Part shown: piece after piece, positions 49,963 to 58,527 of the stretch | Numbering within the stretch: the first letter of the stretch is position 1 | Layout: the number at the start of each line of letters is the position of its first letter | Assembly (NCBI GenBank): GCA_003220685.1 | Contig: QHTE01000058.1 | Coordinates: 1 to 64,000 of the forward strand | Source of the DNA: Candidatus Rokuibacteriota bacterium | GTDB taxonomy: Bacteria > Methylomirabilota > Methylomirabilia > Rokubacteriales > CSP1-6 | Reading direction: 5' to 3' | DNA length: 64,000 nucleotides | Translations under genes and position numbers: made by a program | Notes under the pieces: generated by a model | What the model saw: only the letters and a program-made list of their open reading frames with translations | Told to the model about the DNA's origin: nothing | Database searches by the model: none

Positions 49963-50618
49963 TCCGGAGGAGCCGACTTAGCCGCAATCGCGACGTCGCG
50001 CTCACGACGCTCATCGATCTCCTCGTCCAGATGATCTTCGTGTTCACCCTCATCCTGATTTCCGCCGACGTGATGGGCAGTGAGTCGCACGAGCGAGGCT
50101 GGGTGACGCCCGAGGTGTGGAAAACGCTGATCAGTATCTTCGACATCGATCCCCGGACCCTGCGGGACCCGGGCGTCCAGGTCACGGAGATCAAGGACAA
50201 GTACGAGAAGCTGAAAGACGATCTGCAGGCGTGTGACGCGAAGACCGGCGCGTGCGAGAAACAGGCGGGCAGAGGTCCGGGCAACGCTCCGTGCCGAGAT
50301 TCCGCCGGGGTCGAAATGATCGTGGCCGAGGTGACGATCGACCAGGACGGGCGGATCGTGGTCGCGCCGGGCCGGTACGGTCGAGAGCTGCAACGTCAAC
50401 AGCCGCTCGACGCCAGCGCGATCGGCGTCCCGCTTTCCGTCGAGCAGTTTGGATCGCTGTTCCGGACATGGCGCGAGCACGGCCTGGCGCGTCAGCCGGC
50501 GTGCGCATTCAAGGCCGAGGTCAGCTACGATGGACGCGCCCGGGCCGGCGACTACGAGCCGGCGCGCCGGGCCATCGCCAACTACTTCACCCTGTCGGCG
50601 CCGCCGAGGCGCTTCTGA
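49959..50618 (+). CDS. ExbD/MotB-like stator protein
   Basis: 219 residues. A basic N-terminus and a single membrane helix (about 14-37) with TTLIDLLVQMIFVFTLILIS: Asp20 in the L-I-D-L-L context matches the proton-carrying Asp of ExbD, TolR and MotB. The periplasmic part has a short helical piece (IKDKYEKLKDDLQ) and a small domain with four cysteines, but no recognisable OmpA-like peptidoglycan-binding domain. GTG start overlapping the upstream stop. With the previous gene it probably forms an ion-driven complex in the inner membrane. Confidence 0.75.
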   Translation: MIRRSRLSRNRDVALTTLIDLLVQMIFVFTLILISADVMGSESHERGWVTPEVWKTLISIFDIDPRTLRDPGVQVTEIKDKYEKLKDDLQACDAKTGACEKQAGRGPGNAPCRDSAGVEMIVAEVTIDQDGRIVVAPGRYGRELQRQQPLDASAIGVPLSVEQFGSLFRTWREHGLARQPACAFKAEVSYDGRARAGDYEPARRAIANYFTLSAPPRRF

Positions 50619-50875
50619 CGACACACCAGGATCTCGCTCACCAGCTCGCTCTCCTGCTGAGCGATCTCGACGCCGCCATCCGTGCGCGGCTGCCGGAGCT
50701 GGGCAGGCCGCAACCCAGGCGGCGACTGGAGACCGCGCGACCCGACCAGGGGCTGCGCGGCGTCGTGGCGGCAGCCCTTCGCTGGTTCACCGACTCGGCC
50801 GGGCGTCGGCCGACGACTCGGCCTGCGCGTTCCGTGCACGCGAGATCGCGAGGGCCCGGGCACCGCACGCCGTGA
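50615..50875 (+). CDS. Possible small fifth gene with CTG start
   Basis: An open frame of 86 codons with coding-like third-position GC follows the stator gene: LTTHQDLAHQLALLLSDLDA, then an Arg/Pro-rich tail. The only possible initiation codon is CTG, overlapping the stop as CTGA; there is no ATG, GTG or TTG in the right place. It may be a genuine coupled gene, or the residue of a former longer one. Confidence 0.25.
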   Translation: MTTHQDLAHQLALLLSDLDAAIRARLPELGRPQPRRRLETARPDQGLRGVVAAALRWFTDSAGRRPTTRPARSVHARSRGPGHRTP

Positions 50876-50909
50876 CATGGGCGCACGGGAAGTCTGGCGG
50901 TGGATCGTC

Positions 50910-51045
50910 TTACCGTTTGCTCTGCTCGGGCGACTCCCGGATCGCGCCTCTCGGTGGCCTTCCGCATGACCTCGTCGTCGTCTTTGCCCTTGGCGACGAA
51001 GCTGCAATCCGGCATCCCAACGTCCTTGCAGTGAAACTCACGCAT
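50910..51045 (-). pseudogene. DUF1059 small protein, internally deleted
   Basis: A good ribosome site (GAGGAGG) and ATG start a protein beginning MREFHCKDVGMPDCSFVAKG and DDDEVMRKATE, a perfect DUF1059 start. Then the frame is lost; in the +1 frame follows RGAIRESPEQSKR and a stop, which looks like the C-terminal end of the same family. About 20 codons in between seem deleted with a frameshift. Reading straight on gives an unrelated Arg-rich tail. Confidence 0.6.
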
Positions 51046-51126
51046 TGACGCACCTCCTCTTTCAGGATGCCCCCGCGCACAAGGGCCCGCGTCAGGTGGA
51101 TACCCGAAAGGCGAGGCGAGGATGAC

Positions 51127-53094
51127 TCAATCGGACATCAAGAAGATGAGGGGGCGCACGTCCTCCTCGGGCGTCAGCTCCCAGTAGCGCAGCAGGATCG
51201 TGTAGACCATGAGCCCGGTCTCGCCCTCGCCGAACAGCAGGTAGCGGACCGCCTGGGACATCAGGTCACGCCGGGTGAGGCCGATGAAGATCGATATGGG
51301 GTCGATGACCTCGCTGACGAACGCGATCGTGTTCGCGATCGCAATCGCTCCGAAGACCTCGGCCACGTAGTCGTCGCCCTCCTTCCGGAGGCTCGCCTCG
51401 AGCGGCGCGGAGAACTCGCTGCGATTGTCGAGCAGGTTCACGTGAAGGAACAGGAAGGGCCCGCGCACGTGGTAGTGGCGGGCGATCTCGGCCCTCTTCC
51501 TCTTGCGGGCGTCCGCCGAGGAGCGCGGGATCGGAACCAGGTGTGCTTTCTTGCCCCTCACCTCGGGCCCCAAGCGCCAGCTCTCGGTATCCGCGAAGTA
51601 GCCATGCGGAATGCGAAGCTCCACCGAGCGGATCGATCGGCTGAAGGCGCACGCCAGCATCAGGAGCAGCGTGAACATCGTACCGATGATCAGGCCGTCG
51701 GGACGCTCCAGGCAGTTGTCCGCGAGCGTGTAGGCGAACACCAGGCAGAGGATCGCAGAGTAGAAGGCCAGTCCCCGCCGGCGCTCGCGCCACAGCGCGA
51801 GCGTGGCCGCGAAGGCGGCCGAGAGGATCAACACCAGCACGCCCGTGGCGTAGGCGCCGCTCTGCGCTTCCACGTCGGCGCCGAAGATCAGCGTGATGAC
51901 GACATCGAGCGCGAACAGCACCAACACGAGCGGCCGCGAGAGGACGGCCCACCGTGGCGCCATCCCGAAGCGCGGCAGATAGCGCGGGATCACATGGAGG
52001 AGGCCCGCCATCGCCGACGCCCCGGCGAGGCCGAGGATGAGGATCGTCGACACGTCGTACACCGTGCCGAAGCCATGACCCAGGTAGCGGTGGGCCAGGA
52101 ACGCGATGGCGCGTCCGCTCGCCTTGCCGCCCTCCCTGTAGTCCGACGGCTCGATGAGCAGCGTGGTCACGACGCTCGAGAGAATCAGCATTCCGCTCAT
52201 GATGGCGGCCGCGGTCAGCAGCAGCTTCCGGGTGGCGGCCACGCGCCCCAGCGGCGCGTCGCCTGACCGCGGGCTGTGCCCCCGATCCGTTTCCCCGCCG
52301 TCGATCAGCGGCATGACGGAGACTCCCGTCTCGAAGCCGCTCAGGCCCAGGGCGAGCTTCGGGAACACCAGCAACGCGCCCGCGATCAGCAGGGAGAAGT
52401 CACCCCGGGCCGCGAGCGCAGAGCGCCAGCCGGTGACGAGCTCCGGATGCGCAATCACCTCCAGGAGGCCGCGCCCGAGGACGACGAGGTTGAGCGCGAG
52501 GTACGGCACGGCGGCGGCCGCCGCCAGGCCGATCGCCTCGTTGAACCCCTTCAAGAAAACCACCGCGAGCACGGCGAGGATCGCGAGCGTGACGAGGATC
52601 TGGTGGTCACCCAGCACGGGCTGGAGAAATGGGTTCTCGATGGCGTGCTTGGCGGCGTCGGCGGCCGACAGCGTCATCGTGATCACGAAGTCGGTGGCCG
52701 CAAAGCCGAGCAGGACCAGGACGAGCCCCTTGCCCTTCCAGCCGCTCAGTAGATTCTCGAGCATCGCGATGGAACCCTGCCCGGCGTAGCTGCGCCCAGC
52801 CACCTGGGCGTAGACCGGCAGGGCGCCGAACAGCGTGACGAGGACGAGAATCACGGTGGCGATCGGCGCCACGGCGCCCGCCGCGAGCAGCGCGATGCCG
52901 GGCTGGTAGCCAAGGGTCGAGAAGTAGTCGACGCCCGTCAGCCAGATCACCTTCCACCAGGGATGGGTCGCGACCTCGTGGCCTCCGTGGCCGTCCACGG
53001 ACTCGCCGCGCGACAGCCACTTCCCTATGGCCGATCGGTACTCGAGCGAGGGCTCGGCGCGCTGGATGCGAAAGGCGAGCCGCGGATGGCTCAC
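51127..53094 (-). CDS. APC-superfamily amino-acid permease with C-terminal cytoplasmic domain
   Basis: 655 residues with about twelve membrane helices. N-terminal WWKVIWLTGVDYFSTLGYQP and GQGSIAMLENLLSGWKGKG, and GFAATDFVITMTLSAADAAKH in the early helices, identify the APC-type transporter group. The last 170 residues are soluble (HYHVRGPFLFLHVNLLDNRS), probably regulatory. The GTG at 53094 overlaps the methyltransferase stop (GTGA); the frame upstream runs inside that gene. Last gene of a three-gene operon. Confidence 0.82.
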   Translation of the reverse strand: MSHPRLAFRIQRAEPSLEYRSAIGKWLSRGESVDGHGGHEVATHPWWKVIWLTGVDYFSTLGYQPGIALLAAGAVAPIATVILVLVTLFGALPVYAQVAGRSYAGQGSIAMLENLLSGWKGKGLVLVLLGFAATDFVITMTLSAADAAKHAIENPFLQPVLGDHQILVTLAILAVLAVVFLKGFNEAIGLAAAAAVPYLALNLVVLGRGLLEVIAHPELVTGWRSALAARGDFSLLIAGALLVFPKLALGLSGFETGVSVMPLIDGGETDRGHSPRSGDAPLGRVAATRKLLLTAAAIMSGMLILSSVVTTLLIEPSDYREGGKASGRAIAFLAHRYLGHGFGTVYDVSTILILGLAGASAMAGLLHVIPRYLPRFGMAPRWAVLSRPLVLVLFALDVVITLIFGADVEAQSGAYATGVLVLILSAAFAATLALWRERRRGLAFYSAILCLVFAYTLADNCLERPDGLIIGTMFTLLLMLACAFSRSIRSVELRIPHGYFADTESWRLGPEVRGKKAHLVPIPRSSADARKRKRAEIARHYHVRGPFLFLHVNLLDNRSEFSAPLEASLRKEGDDYVAEVFGAIAIANTIAFVSEVIDPISIFIGLTRRDLMSQAVRYLLFGEGETGLMVYTILLRYWELTPEEDVRPLIFLMSD

Positions 53095-53915
53095 CGCCGA
53101 GCGACGAGCACGCTGATGGGATACAGACAGTAGTAGTCGGGATCGTCCAGGATGAAGCTCCCCGACGCCGCCTCGCAAAGGGCCGAGCGTCGCGTCCAGT
53201 CGTCGGGGGTCAGGCGATCGCGCAGGCGCGGGCCCCAGTTGCGCTCGAAGACGACGCGCTGGATATAGTCGCGCGCGGCGTCGGGAAGCGGCGTTCTCCG
53301 CTCCAGCAGGTACGTGCGGAAGCTCTCGACGGACAGTCCGGCCGCGCGGAGCGACGCGAGGGTGCGCTGCCGGCGCTCCTCGAAGGAGAACTCGCCGCCC
53401 TCGTGGCGGCTCCACTCCATTTCCGCCTGGCGCAGACGACGCTCGAGGGCGGGATGGCCGGGCAGGAACGCTCCGTGCAAGAGCTGGGACTCCTTCACGA
53501 CAATCCGGCCACCGGGGCGCACGACGCGCGCGAACTCGCCCAGCGCCCGGCCCGTCTCCTGGACGTGGTGGAGGACGTCGCCGCACCAGACCCAATCGAA
53601 GCTCGCGTCGGGCGCGTCGAGCTTGGTGGCGTCGCCCTCGCGGAACTCGAGACGCGAGGCGAGAGGCCCGTGGCCGACGAACGCGCGCGCCGCCTCCACG
53701 CGCTCGGTCGAGGGCTCGATCCCGACGACGCGGCCCCGCGGCCCGATCGCCTCGGCGAGCCAGAGGGCGAAGAGCCCCACGCCGCAGCCGACGTCGAGAC
53801 CGCGCGAGCCCTCGGGCAAGTCGAGGTCGGCGATGAGGGCGCGCGCTTCCGGCTCCTGGAAGAGGTTCATGCGCTCCAGCGACTTCGTGAAGGGCTCGGT
53901 CTCGGGTTGGGTCAT
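53091..53915 (-). CDS. Class I SAM-dependent methyltransferase
   Basis: 274 residues. Motif I is RGLDVGCGVGLFALWLAE (about 38-55), then GIEPSTERVE (motif II), DASFDWVWCGDVLHHV (motif IV) and FARVVRPGGRIVVKES (motif post-IV), the layout of UbiE/small-molecule methyltransferases. Overlaps both neighbours by four bases (ATGA and GTGA), so all three proteins are probably made together. Substrate unknown. Confidence 0.85.
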   Translation of the reverse strand: MTQPETEPFTKSLERMNLFQEPEARALIADLDLPEGSRGLDVGCGVGLFALWLAEAIGPRGRVVGIEPSTERVEAARAFVGHGPLASRLEFREGDATKLDAPDASFDWVWCGDVLHHVQETGRALGEFARVVRPGGRIVVKESQLLHGAFLPGHPALERRLRQAEMEWSRHEGGEFSFEERRQRTLASLRAAGLSVESFRTYLLERRTPLPDAARDYIQRVVFERNWGPRLRDRLTPDDWTRRSALCEAASGSFILDDPDYYCLYPISVLVARR

Positions 53916-55183
53916 CGGAGATTCCCTCGGTAGGGCTGGGTCTCGGCCTCGGCCGCCGCTTCGGCGAGCAGCGTGTACTTGGCCAGCGTGCGCGCGGCGA
54001 GCGCGATCGGCCAGCGGCGATCGTCCACCATTCTCAAGAACTCGTCGAGGACCCGGGCGAAGTGCGTCTCATGACCTCCGTCGAGCTGGGGAGGCGCGGC
54101 CACTTCGTACGTGTCGTGGCCGGCGGGCACCATCTCGACGCCGGGGAGCTCCGCCTGCCACGCCCTAACCGCCTCGCGCAGCGAGCGCGCGACCGCGGCC
54201 GCCTCGATGCGGGGCTCGACGAACACCCGGCGGCGGTGACTGGTGCGGGCGCTCTGCTCGAGACGGATGTCGGCGCGAGTCCCGTGAGCGATGCTGTGTG
54301 AGGCGTCGCCCCCGCCGGGCGCTGGCGCGAGGTTCCAGCGCGTCGAGGCGCGCGCGGTGACGCGGCCGATCCGGTACACGAGCTCGGCGTTGCATCGATA
54401 GCTCAGCGCGTCGCCGTCGACGAACGGCTTGAGCTCGGTCGGGAAGCTCGCCTCTCCGGTGATCTGCCTGAACGCCTCCACGGGCACTCGCGTCGACCAG
54501 GCGCGGGCCGAGAGGAGCGCCGGCGCCACCGTGTCGCCGTCCACGAGCCACTGCGCCTGGTCCACGGCGTGGGTGGGAATATCGACCGGACCGCTTCCTT
54601 GCACGCGCACGTCGAAGAACCACCACGGCCGTCGGAGCGGAGCGCCATCGACGAGCTTCTCGAGATGGTGCGCGCTCTCCTGCTCGATCGCCGGCCCGTC
54701 GTCGCGGAACTCGCCGAAGATCGCGGGGACACCGACGAGCCTTTTCACCAGTCCGGCGGCCACGTCGTGACGCCCCGTCATGATCTCCGCGGCCAGCGGC
54801 CAGCCCCCGAGGCTTGCCCGCACGTGCTCGAGGTCGCCCGGCTCGACGAGCCACGGCTTGTCGGCGAGCACGTGGAAGCCCGATTCGTGCAGGCGCCGCA
54901 TCGTGCGCGCCTTGCCCCCGTTCTTGCCCGCGAGGACCACCACGTCTCCACGACGCTCGCCGACGAGCCGCCGGAGCGGATCATCGGACGTGGTCACGAC
55001 CGGACGCCAGCGGGTGGGGTTCGGCAAGCGCCGGTTGAACCGTTCGACGAGGGCGAGGAAGTCGTGAAGCTCGCCGCCCTCGCGCGCGTAGACGAACAGC
55101 TCGTCGGCCACGCGCGCCTGCGCCACGCGTAGGGTCAGCCCGGCGTGGAAGTGCCCCGGGTCGAGGAAGAGCAGCGTGTGCAT
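53912..55183 (-). CDS. Putative Gfo/Idh/MocA-type oxidoreductase
   Basis: 423 residues. The N-terminus HTLLFLDPGHFHAGLTL, with G-H-F-H-A, and GKNGGKARTMRRLHESGFHVLADKPW recall the Gfo/Idh/MocA NAD(P)-binding fold with the lysine of the E/D-K-P motif (DKPW). A large C-terminal domain of the putative-oxidoreductase type follows. The ATG at 55183 is preferred over a frame extension to 55231 because homologues begin with this motif. First gene of the operon with the methyltransferase and permease. Substrate probably a sugar-like or polyol compound. Confidence 0.75.
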   Translation of the reverse strand: MHTLLFLDPGHFHAGLTLRVAQARVADELFVYAREGGELHDFLALVERFNRRLPNPTRWRPVVTTSDDPLRRLVGERRGDVVVLAGKNGGKARTMRRLHESGFHVLADKPWLVEPGDLEHVRASLGGWPLAAEIMTGRHDVAAGLVKRLVGVPAIFGEFRDDGPAIEQESAHHLEKLVDGAPLRRPWWFFDVRVQGSGPVDIPTHAVDQAQWLVDGDTVAPALLSARAWSTRVPVEAFRQITGEASFPTELKPFVDGDALSYRCNAELVYRIGRVTARASTRWNLAPAPGGGDASHSIAHGTRADIRLEQSARTSHRRRVFVEPRIEAAAVARSLREAVRAWQAELPGVEMVPAGHDTYEVAAPPQLDGGHETHFARVLDEFLRMVDDRRWPIALAARTLAKYTLLAEAAAEAETQPYRGNLR

Positions 55184-55266
55184 GGGCACCGAGCGATGGT
55201 ACCGCACCTGGCGCGTCGACGAAGCCCGCATGGTCGGCTACTGTGGCCCCGGGAGGATGGAATGCC

Positions 55267-55674
55267 ATGGCTCATTGGCTCCTGAAGTCCGAGCCCGAGG
55301 AGTGGTCGTGGGACCAGCAGGTCGCGGAAGGGCGCGACGGGGCGGAGTGGACGGGCATCCGGAACTTCTCGGCCCAGAACAATCTGCGCGCCATGAAGAA
55401 GGGCGAGCAGGCGTTCTTCTACCACACCGGCAAGGAGCGCGCGATCGTCGGCATCGTCAAGGTGGTGGCGGAGGCGCATCCGGATTCGACCGACTCCGCC
55501 TGGCGCGCCATCAACGTCGCCGCGGTGAAGAAGCTCCCCATGCCAGTCACCCTCGACCAGATCAAGGCGGACAAACGCCTCAAGGGCATGGTGCTGGTCC
55601 GGCTCGGGCGCCTGTCGGTCCAGCCGGTTTCGGAGACCGAGTGGCGCCTCATCTGCGAGATGGGAGGCCTCTGA
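55267..55674 (+). CDS. EVE-domain protein
   Basis: 135 residues, a complete EVE/THYN1-like PUA-fold domain: MAHWLLKSEPEEWSWDQQ, EWTGIRNFSAQNNLRAM, GEQAFFYHTGKERAIVGIVK. These bind modified DNA or RNA bases and occur in many bacteria. GGGAGG lies upstream of the ATG at 55267. Divergent from the oxidoreductase operon. Confidence 0.9.
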   Translation: MAHWLLKSEPEEWSWDQQVAEGRDGAEWTGIRNFSAQNNLRAMKKGEQAFFYHTGKERAIVGIVKVVAEAHPDSTDSAWRAINVAAVKKLPMPVTLDQIKADKRLKGMVLVRLGRLSVQPVSETEWRLICEMGGL

Positions 55675-55733
55675 TGCGGGAAAGCGTGACGTGAGCTAGA
55701 GTAGCGCCAACTCGCTGAGGGAGGAGACCCGCC

Positions 55734-56489
55734 ATGCCGTTCTACGAGAGAGGCCCCGTCCGCATCCACTACACCGAAGTCGGTTCCGGCTATCCCTTGC
55801 TGCTGATCCCGGGCGGCGGGCTCAACTCGGCCCACTCGTCCTGGCAGACCGCCTCGCCCTTCAACCCGATGGAACGGTACAAGGACGACTTCCGCTGCAT
55901 CTGCGCCGACCTGCGTAACGCCAACCCCGGCCTGTCGAGCGGCCCGCTCGAGATCGACCGCCCCTGGGACGCCTACTCCGACGACCAGCTCGGGCTGATG
56001 GACCACCTCGGGATACGAGAGTTCATGGTCATGGGCTTCTGCATCGGCGGGCCCATGATCCACAACCTCATCAGGCGGGCTCCCGAGCGTATCGTCGCGG
56101 CCGCGATGATGCAGCCCAGCGGCTTCAGGCCGGAGATCCCGGACCTCTTCTACCAGAACAACATCAAGGGCTGGGGGCCGCCGCTCTGCGCGAAGCGCCC
56201 CGACGTCACGATGGACATGGTCCACAGGTTCCTCACGAGCATGTACACCAACCGCGCCGACTTCGTGTTCACCGTGTCGCGCGATTTCGTCCGCTCCATC
56301 AAGACGCCACTGCTGATCGCGCCGGACGACGTGCCCGCGCACCCGTACAAGGTGGCGATGGAGGTGGCCAGCCTCGCCCCCAAGGCCGAGGTGACCATCT
56401 ATCCGTGGAAGGATTCGCCGGAGCACATCGACGAAATCGTCGAGCACGCGCGGCGCTTCCTCAAAGCCCACGAGCCCGTCAGGGCATAG
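55734..56489 (+). CDS. Alpha/beta hydrolase with Cys nucleophile
   Basis: 251 residues, alpha/beta hydrolase: LLLIPGGGLNS (oxyanion region), nucleophile elbow MGFCIGGPMIH, acid in IAPDDVPAHP and His in SPEHIDE. The elbow carries Cys103 where most have Ser, as in dienelactone hydrolase, although the fold details here are closer to the ordinary hydrolase family. GGGAGGAG precedes the ATG. A large stem-loop lies behind it. Confidence 0.82.
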   Translation: MPFYERGPVRIHYTEVGSGYPLLLIPGGGLNSAHSSWQTASPFNPMERYKDDFRCICADLRNANPGLSSGPLEIDRPWDAYSDDQLGLMDHLGIREFMVMGFCIGGPMIHNLIRRAPERIVAAAMMQPSGFRPEIPDLFYQNNIKGWGPPLCAKRPDVTMDMVHRFLTSMYTNRADFVFTVSRDFVRSIKTPLLIAPDDVPAHPYKVAMEVASLAPKAEVTIYPWKDSPEHIDEIVEHARRFLKAHEPVRA

Positions 56490-56896
56490 GGGAGTCCACC
56501 GGCCGGGCAGTTTCGGGAGTCATCAGGCACAAAGCCCGAGTGATCGCGCTCCCTTTCAGGGAGCGCCCACTCGGGCTCGCGCGACGGTCTACGCTTCTTC
56601 GGGCGGTCCGCGACACCGGCGCCATGCCCGCGAACCGGGCTTGACGCCCGCCTCGGCGAGCAAGTCGATCCCGCGCAAAGGCGTGGAAATCGGGGCGATA
56701 TCGTACGCGCAAGCTCTGGTCTACCCCAAGGAGCCCTACGTCCCAGCATGCACGAGCGGGCGTGGCCGTTCGCGCCTCGTTCGCGCTGCCTTCCCCCGTT
56801 GGCATTGTTGTTGCCACTTCGCTGCGGCAGGACGCCGACATTGGTCGGGATTCTCAGGCGTGCAGCGCAATGGACTCGCGGAGGGAGGACAGGACG
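56490..56896. other. Intergenic region with one stem-loop
   Basis: About 400 bases between the hydrolase and the next small gene. Apart from the hairpin at 56533-56577 nothing coding-like or repeated was seen. Confidence 0.5.
56533..56577. terminator. Nested 10+9-base stem-loop
   Basis: Outer arms AGCCCGAGTG/CACTCGGGCT, inner arms GCGCTCCCT/AGGGAGCGC, loop TTC, with only small bulges. It lies 43 bases after the hydrolase stop. No T-run on the plus strand; TTTG on the minus side. Probable transcript end. Confidence 0.55.
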
Positions 56897-57142
56897 ATGA
56901 ACAGGACTCGGCGGACGATCGGTCTCAGTGCTCTCGTCATCCTGGTCGTGCTCGGTACGGGCTGGGCCCTGGAGAAGGCGGCCAGCTCTCACGCGCAGCG
57001 CGGAACCGCGGTCATCGAGCCCGCGACCGCGAGCGACGCGGTCACCACGCCTCTCTCGGTCGAGCCCGGGGACGTGCAGCCAGCCGCGACCGAGCCGAGC
57101 CAGGAGTACGACCGATCCGATCTTCTCCTCAGCCTGGGGTAG
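56897..57142 (+). CDS. Small exported or membrane protein, unknown
   Basis: 81 residues: basic start MNRTRRTIG, one hydrophobic segment LSALVILVVLGTGWAL (signal or anchor), then an Ala/Thr/Glu-rich tail with no known motif. GGGAGGACAGG upstream of the ATG supports it as real. Confidence 0.55.
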   Translation: MNRTRRTIGLSALVILVVLGTGWALEKAASSHAQRGTAVIEPATASDAVTTPLSVEPGDVQPAATEPSQEYDRSDLLLSLG

Positions 57143-57249
57143 GCTGCGGGATCAGGGGTCTGCCGTGGCGACGGCGACGCACACCCAGAACGAAGTTCTG
57201 TGGAGTCTCTCTCCCGCAAAGAGACACACGAGAGAGAGGATCTAGCAGC

Positions 57250-58008
57250 CTACATCCTGCCCGGGACGGCGACCAGCGCGTTCGGGACCGCCCAACCGGG
57301 CAGGGACAGATTCATCGACGGAAGTCTGACCACGAGCTGAGTCGATGGTCCGCCGTCGAGGTTGAGGGCGTCCGAGCATCCGAGCCCGCCCTTCTCGGGC
57401 GCGTCGGCCAGGAAGCGCGCGAAGTCGGTGGTCTCGATCCGGGTGGTCACCGCGATCGTGATCGAGCCTCCTGCCGCGCACACGGCGGTGCGCTCGGCGA
57501 CTTGCGGTTTCAGCCGCTGAACCTTTCCTCCGACGACAAGACGGGGGATACCCTGGACGACGAGGCGGTATGCGCGATAGTCCTGGATGTCGCCGCCGAG
57601 CACGATCCGCGCCTTCTTGCCGTCGACGACGAGGGCGCCCCAGCTCTGCCGCTTGCCCGCGGCGAGAAGCTGCCCGTCATTGACACCGAGTCCGATCGCC
57701 CGACCTTCCGTGTCGAAGAAGCTGGCATTGACGGCGACGACCACCGGGTACGGCGCGGCGATTTGCGCCACGGTGCGACGCGAGGCGGGGCCGCCGGCGG
57801 AGACCAGACGAACCTCCGCCACTTCGAGATCGATCTTGAATGCGTGGATTCGAGCCGGCTCGATGTCCTCGGGGCGCTGGTCGAAGATCGCGTAGTCGAT
57901 ACCCGGAGCCACCGGTGTGAAGCGCGGCGGCTCGGCTCGCACGGCATTCGCCGCCACCCAGCTCATGCCGAGGAGCACCGCCCGGAGGAGCTTTCCTGGC
58001 GAGCGCAT
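57250..58008 (-). CDS. Phosphodiester glycosidase (NAGPA) family protein, exported
   Basis: 252 residues with a signal peptide (LLRAVLLGMSWVAANAVRA), then the NAGPA/DUF2233 domain: VVVAVNASFFDTEGRAIGLGV, GAL-V-VDG, and CSDALNLDGGPSTQLVVRL with the characteristic LDGGPST. Bacterial members remove phosphodiester-linked sugars or occur in spore and cell-wall contexts. ATG at 58008; the extension to 58038 is less likely. Convergent with the small gene before it. Confidence 0.85.
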   Translation of the reverse strand: MRSPGKLLRAVLLGMSWVAANAVRAEPPRFTPVAPGIDYAIFDQRPEDIEPARIHAFKIDLEVAEVRLVSAGGPASRRTVAQIAAPYPVVVAVNASFFDTEGRAIGLGVNDGQLLAAGKRQSWGALVVDGKKARIVLGGDIQDYRAYRLVVQGIPRLVVGGKVQRLKPQVAERTAVCAAGGSITIAVTTRIETTDFARFLADAPEKGGLGCSDALNLDGGPSTQLVVRLPSMNLSLPGWAVPNALVAVPGRM

Positions 58009-58079
58009 CACGGTGCCACCTGGGAACCGTCTTACCACGATTCGCCGTGGGCCCGGTGCAGCCCGGACAGAAATGAAAA

Positions 58080-58109
58080 GGGGTTAGCGGCTCTGCGTCC
58101 GCTAACCCC
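58080..58109 (-). terminator. Rho-independent terminator of the NIPSNAP gene
   Basis: Perfect 11-base stem (GGGGTTAGCGG with its complement), 8-base loop, and TTTTCATTT directly behind it on the minus strand, 25 bases after the stop codon at 58134. Confidence 0.85.
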
Positions 58110-58133
58110 AGTCTGCTTACGGGGCAAGCGCGC

Positions 58134-58442
58134 CTACGACGCGCGCTGCACGAACGAGCGGTCCTCGACCAGGATGACCCCCGACTGGGCGGCGCGCCGC
58201 GCCACGTCCGCGTGCTCGGGATCCGCGGCCAGAGCCTCGCGGTACCGCTCGTAGGCGGCCAGACTCGGGAAATCGATCAGCGAGAGGCCGACGTTGGTGG
58301 GCCCGGCGAACTTGGTCGGCGCGAAGTAGCCGACAATCTTGCCGCCGCAGCGCTCGATGGGGCCGGCCACGCCGCGCGCGTAGGCCTCGAAATCGGCGAG
58401 CTTGGCGGAATCCAGCGTGTAGCGGATGCACAGTGTGAGCAT
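58134..58442 (-). CDS. NIPSNAP family protein
   Basis: 102 residues: LCIRYTLDSAKLADFEAYAR, RCGGKIVGYFAPTKFAGPTN and DFPSLAAYERYREAL match the NIPSNAP/dimeric alpha-beta-barrel small-protein family, whose enzymology is largely unknown. GGAGG precedes the ATG. Ends at a strong terminator. Divergent from the ArsR-type regulator 120 bases away, its likely controller. Confidence 0.85.
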   Translation of the reverse strand: MLTLCIRYTLDSAKLADFEAYARGVAGPIERCGGKIVGYFAPTKFAGPTNVGLSLIDFPSLAAYERYREALAADPEHADVARRAAQSGVILVEDRSFVQRAS

Positions 58443-58527
58443 GACGCCCTCCTTTTCCCGGAGTATCGCCACGCGCCGCGCGCTCCGTCCACGCCGAACG
58501 CTTCGATCGAGCCCGAAGCGTCCGGAC

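Noticed and set aside
44276-50618. Canonical Zorya defence system
   Set aside because: The membrane pair is similar in idea, but no ZorC, ZorD or ZorE-type gene is present and the vWA-like and pseudokinase genes do not belong to Zorya.
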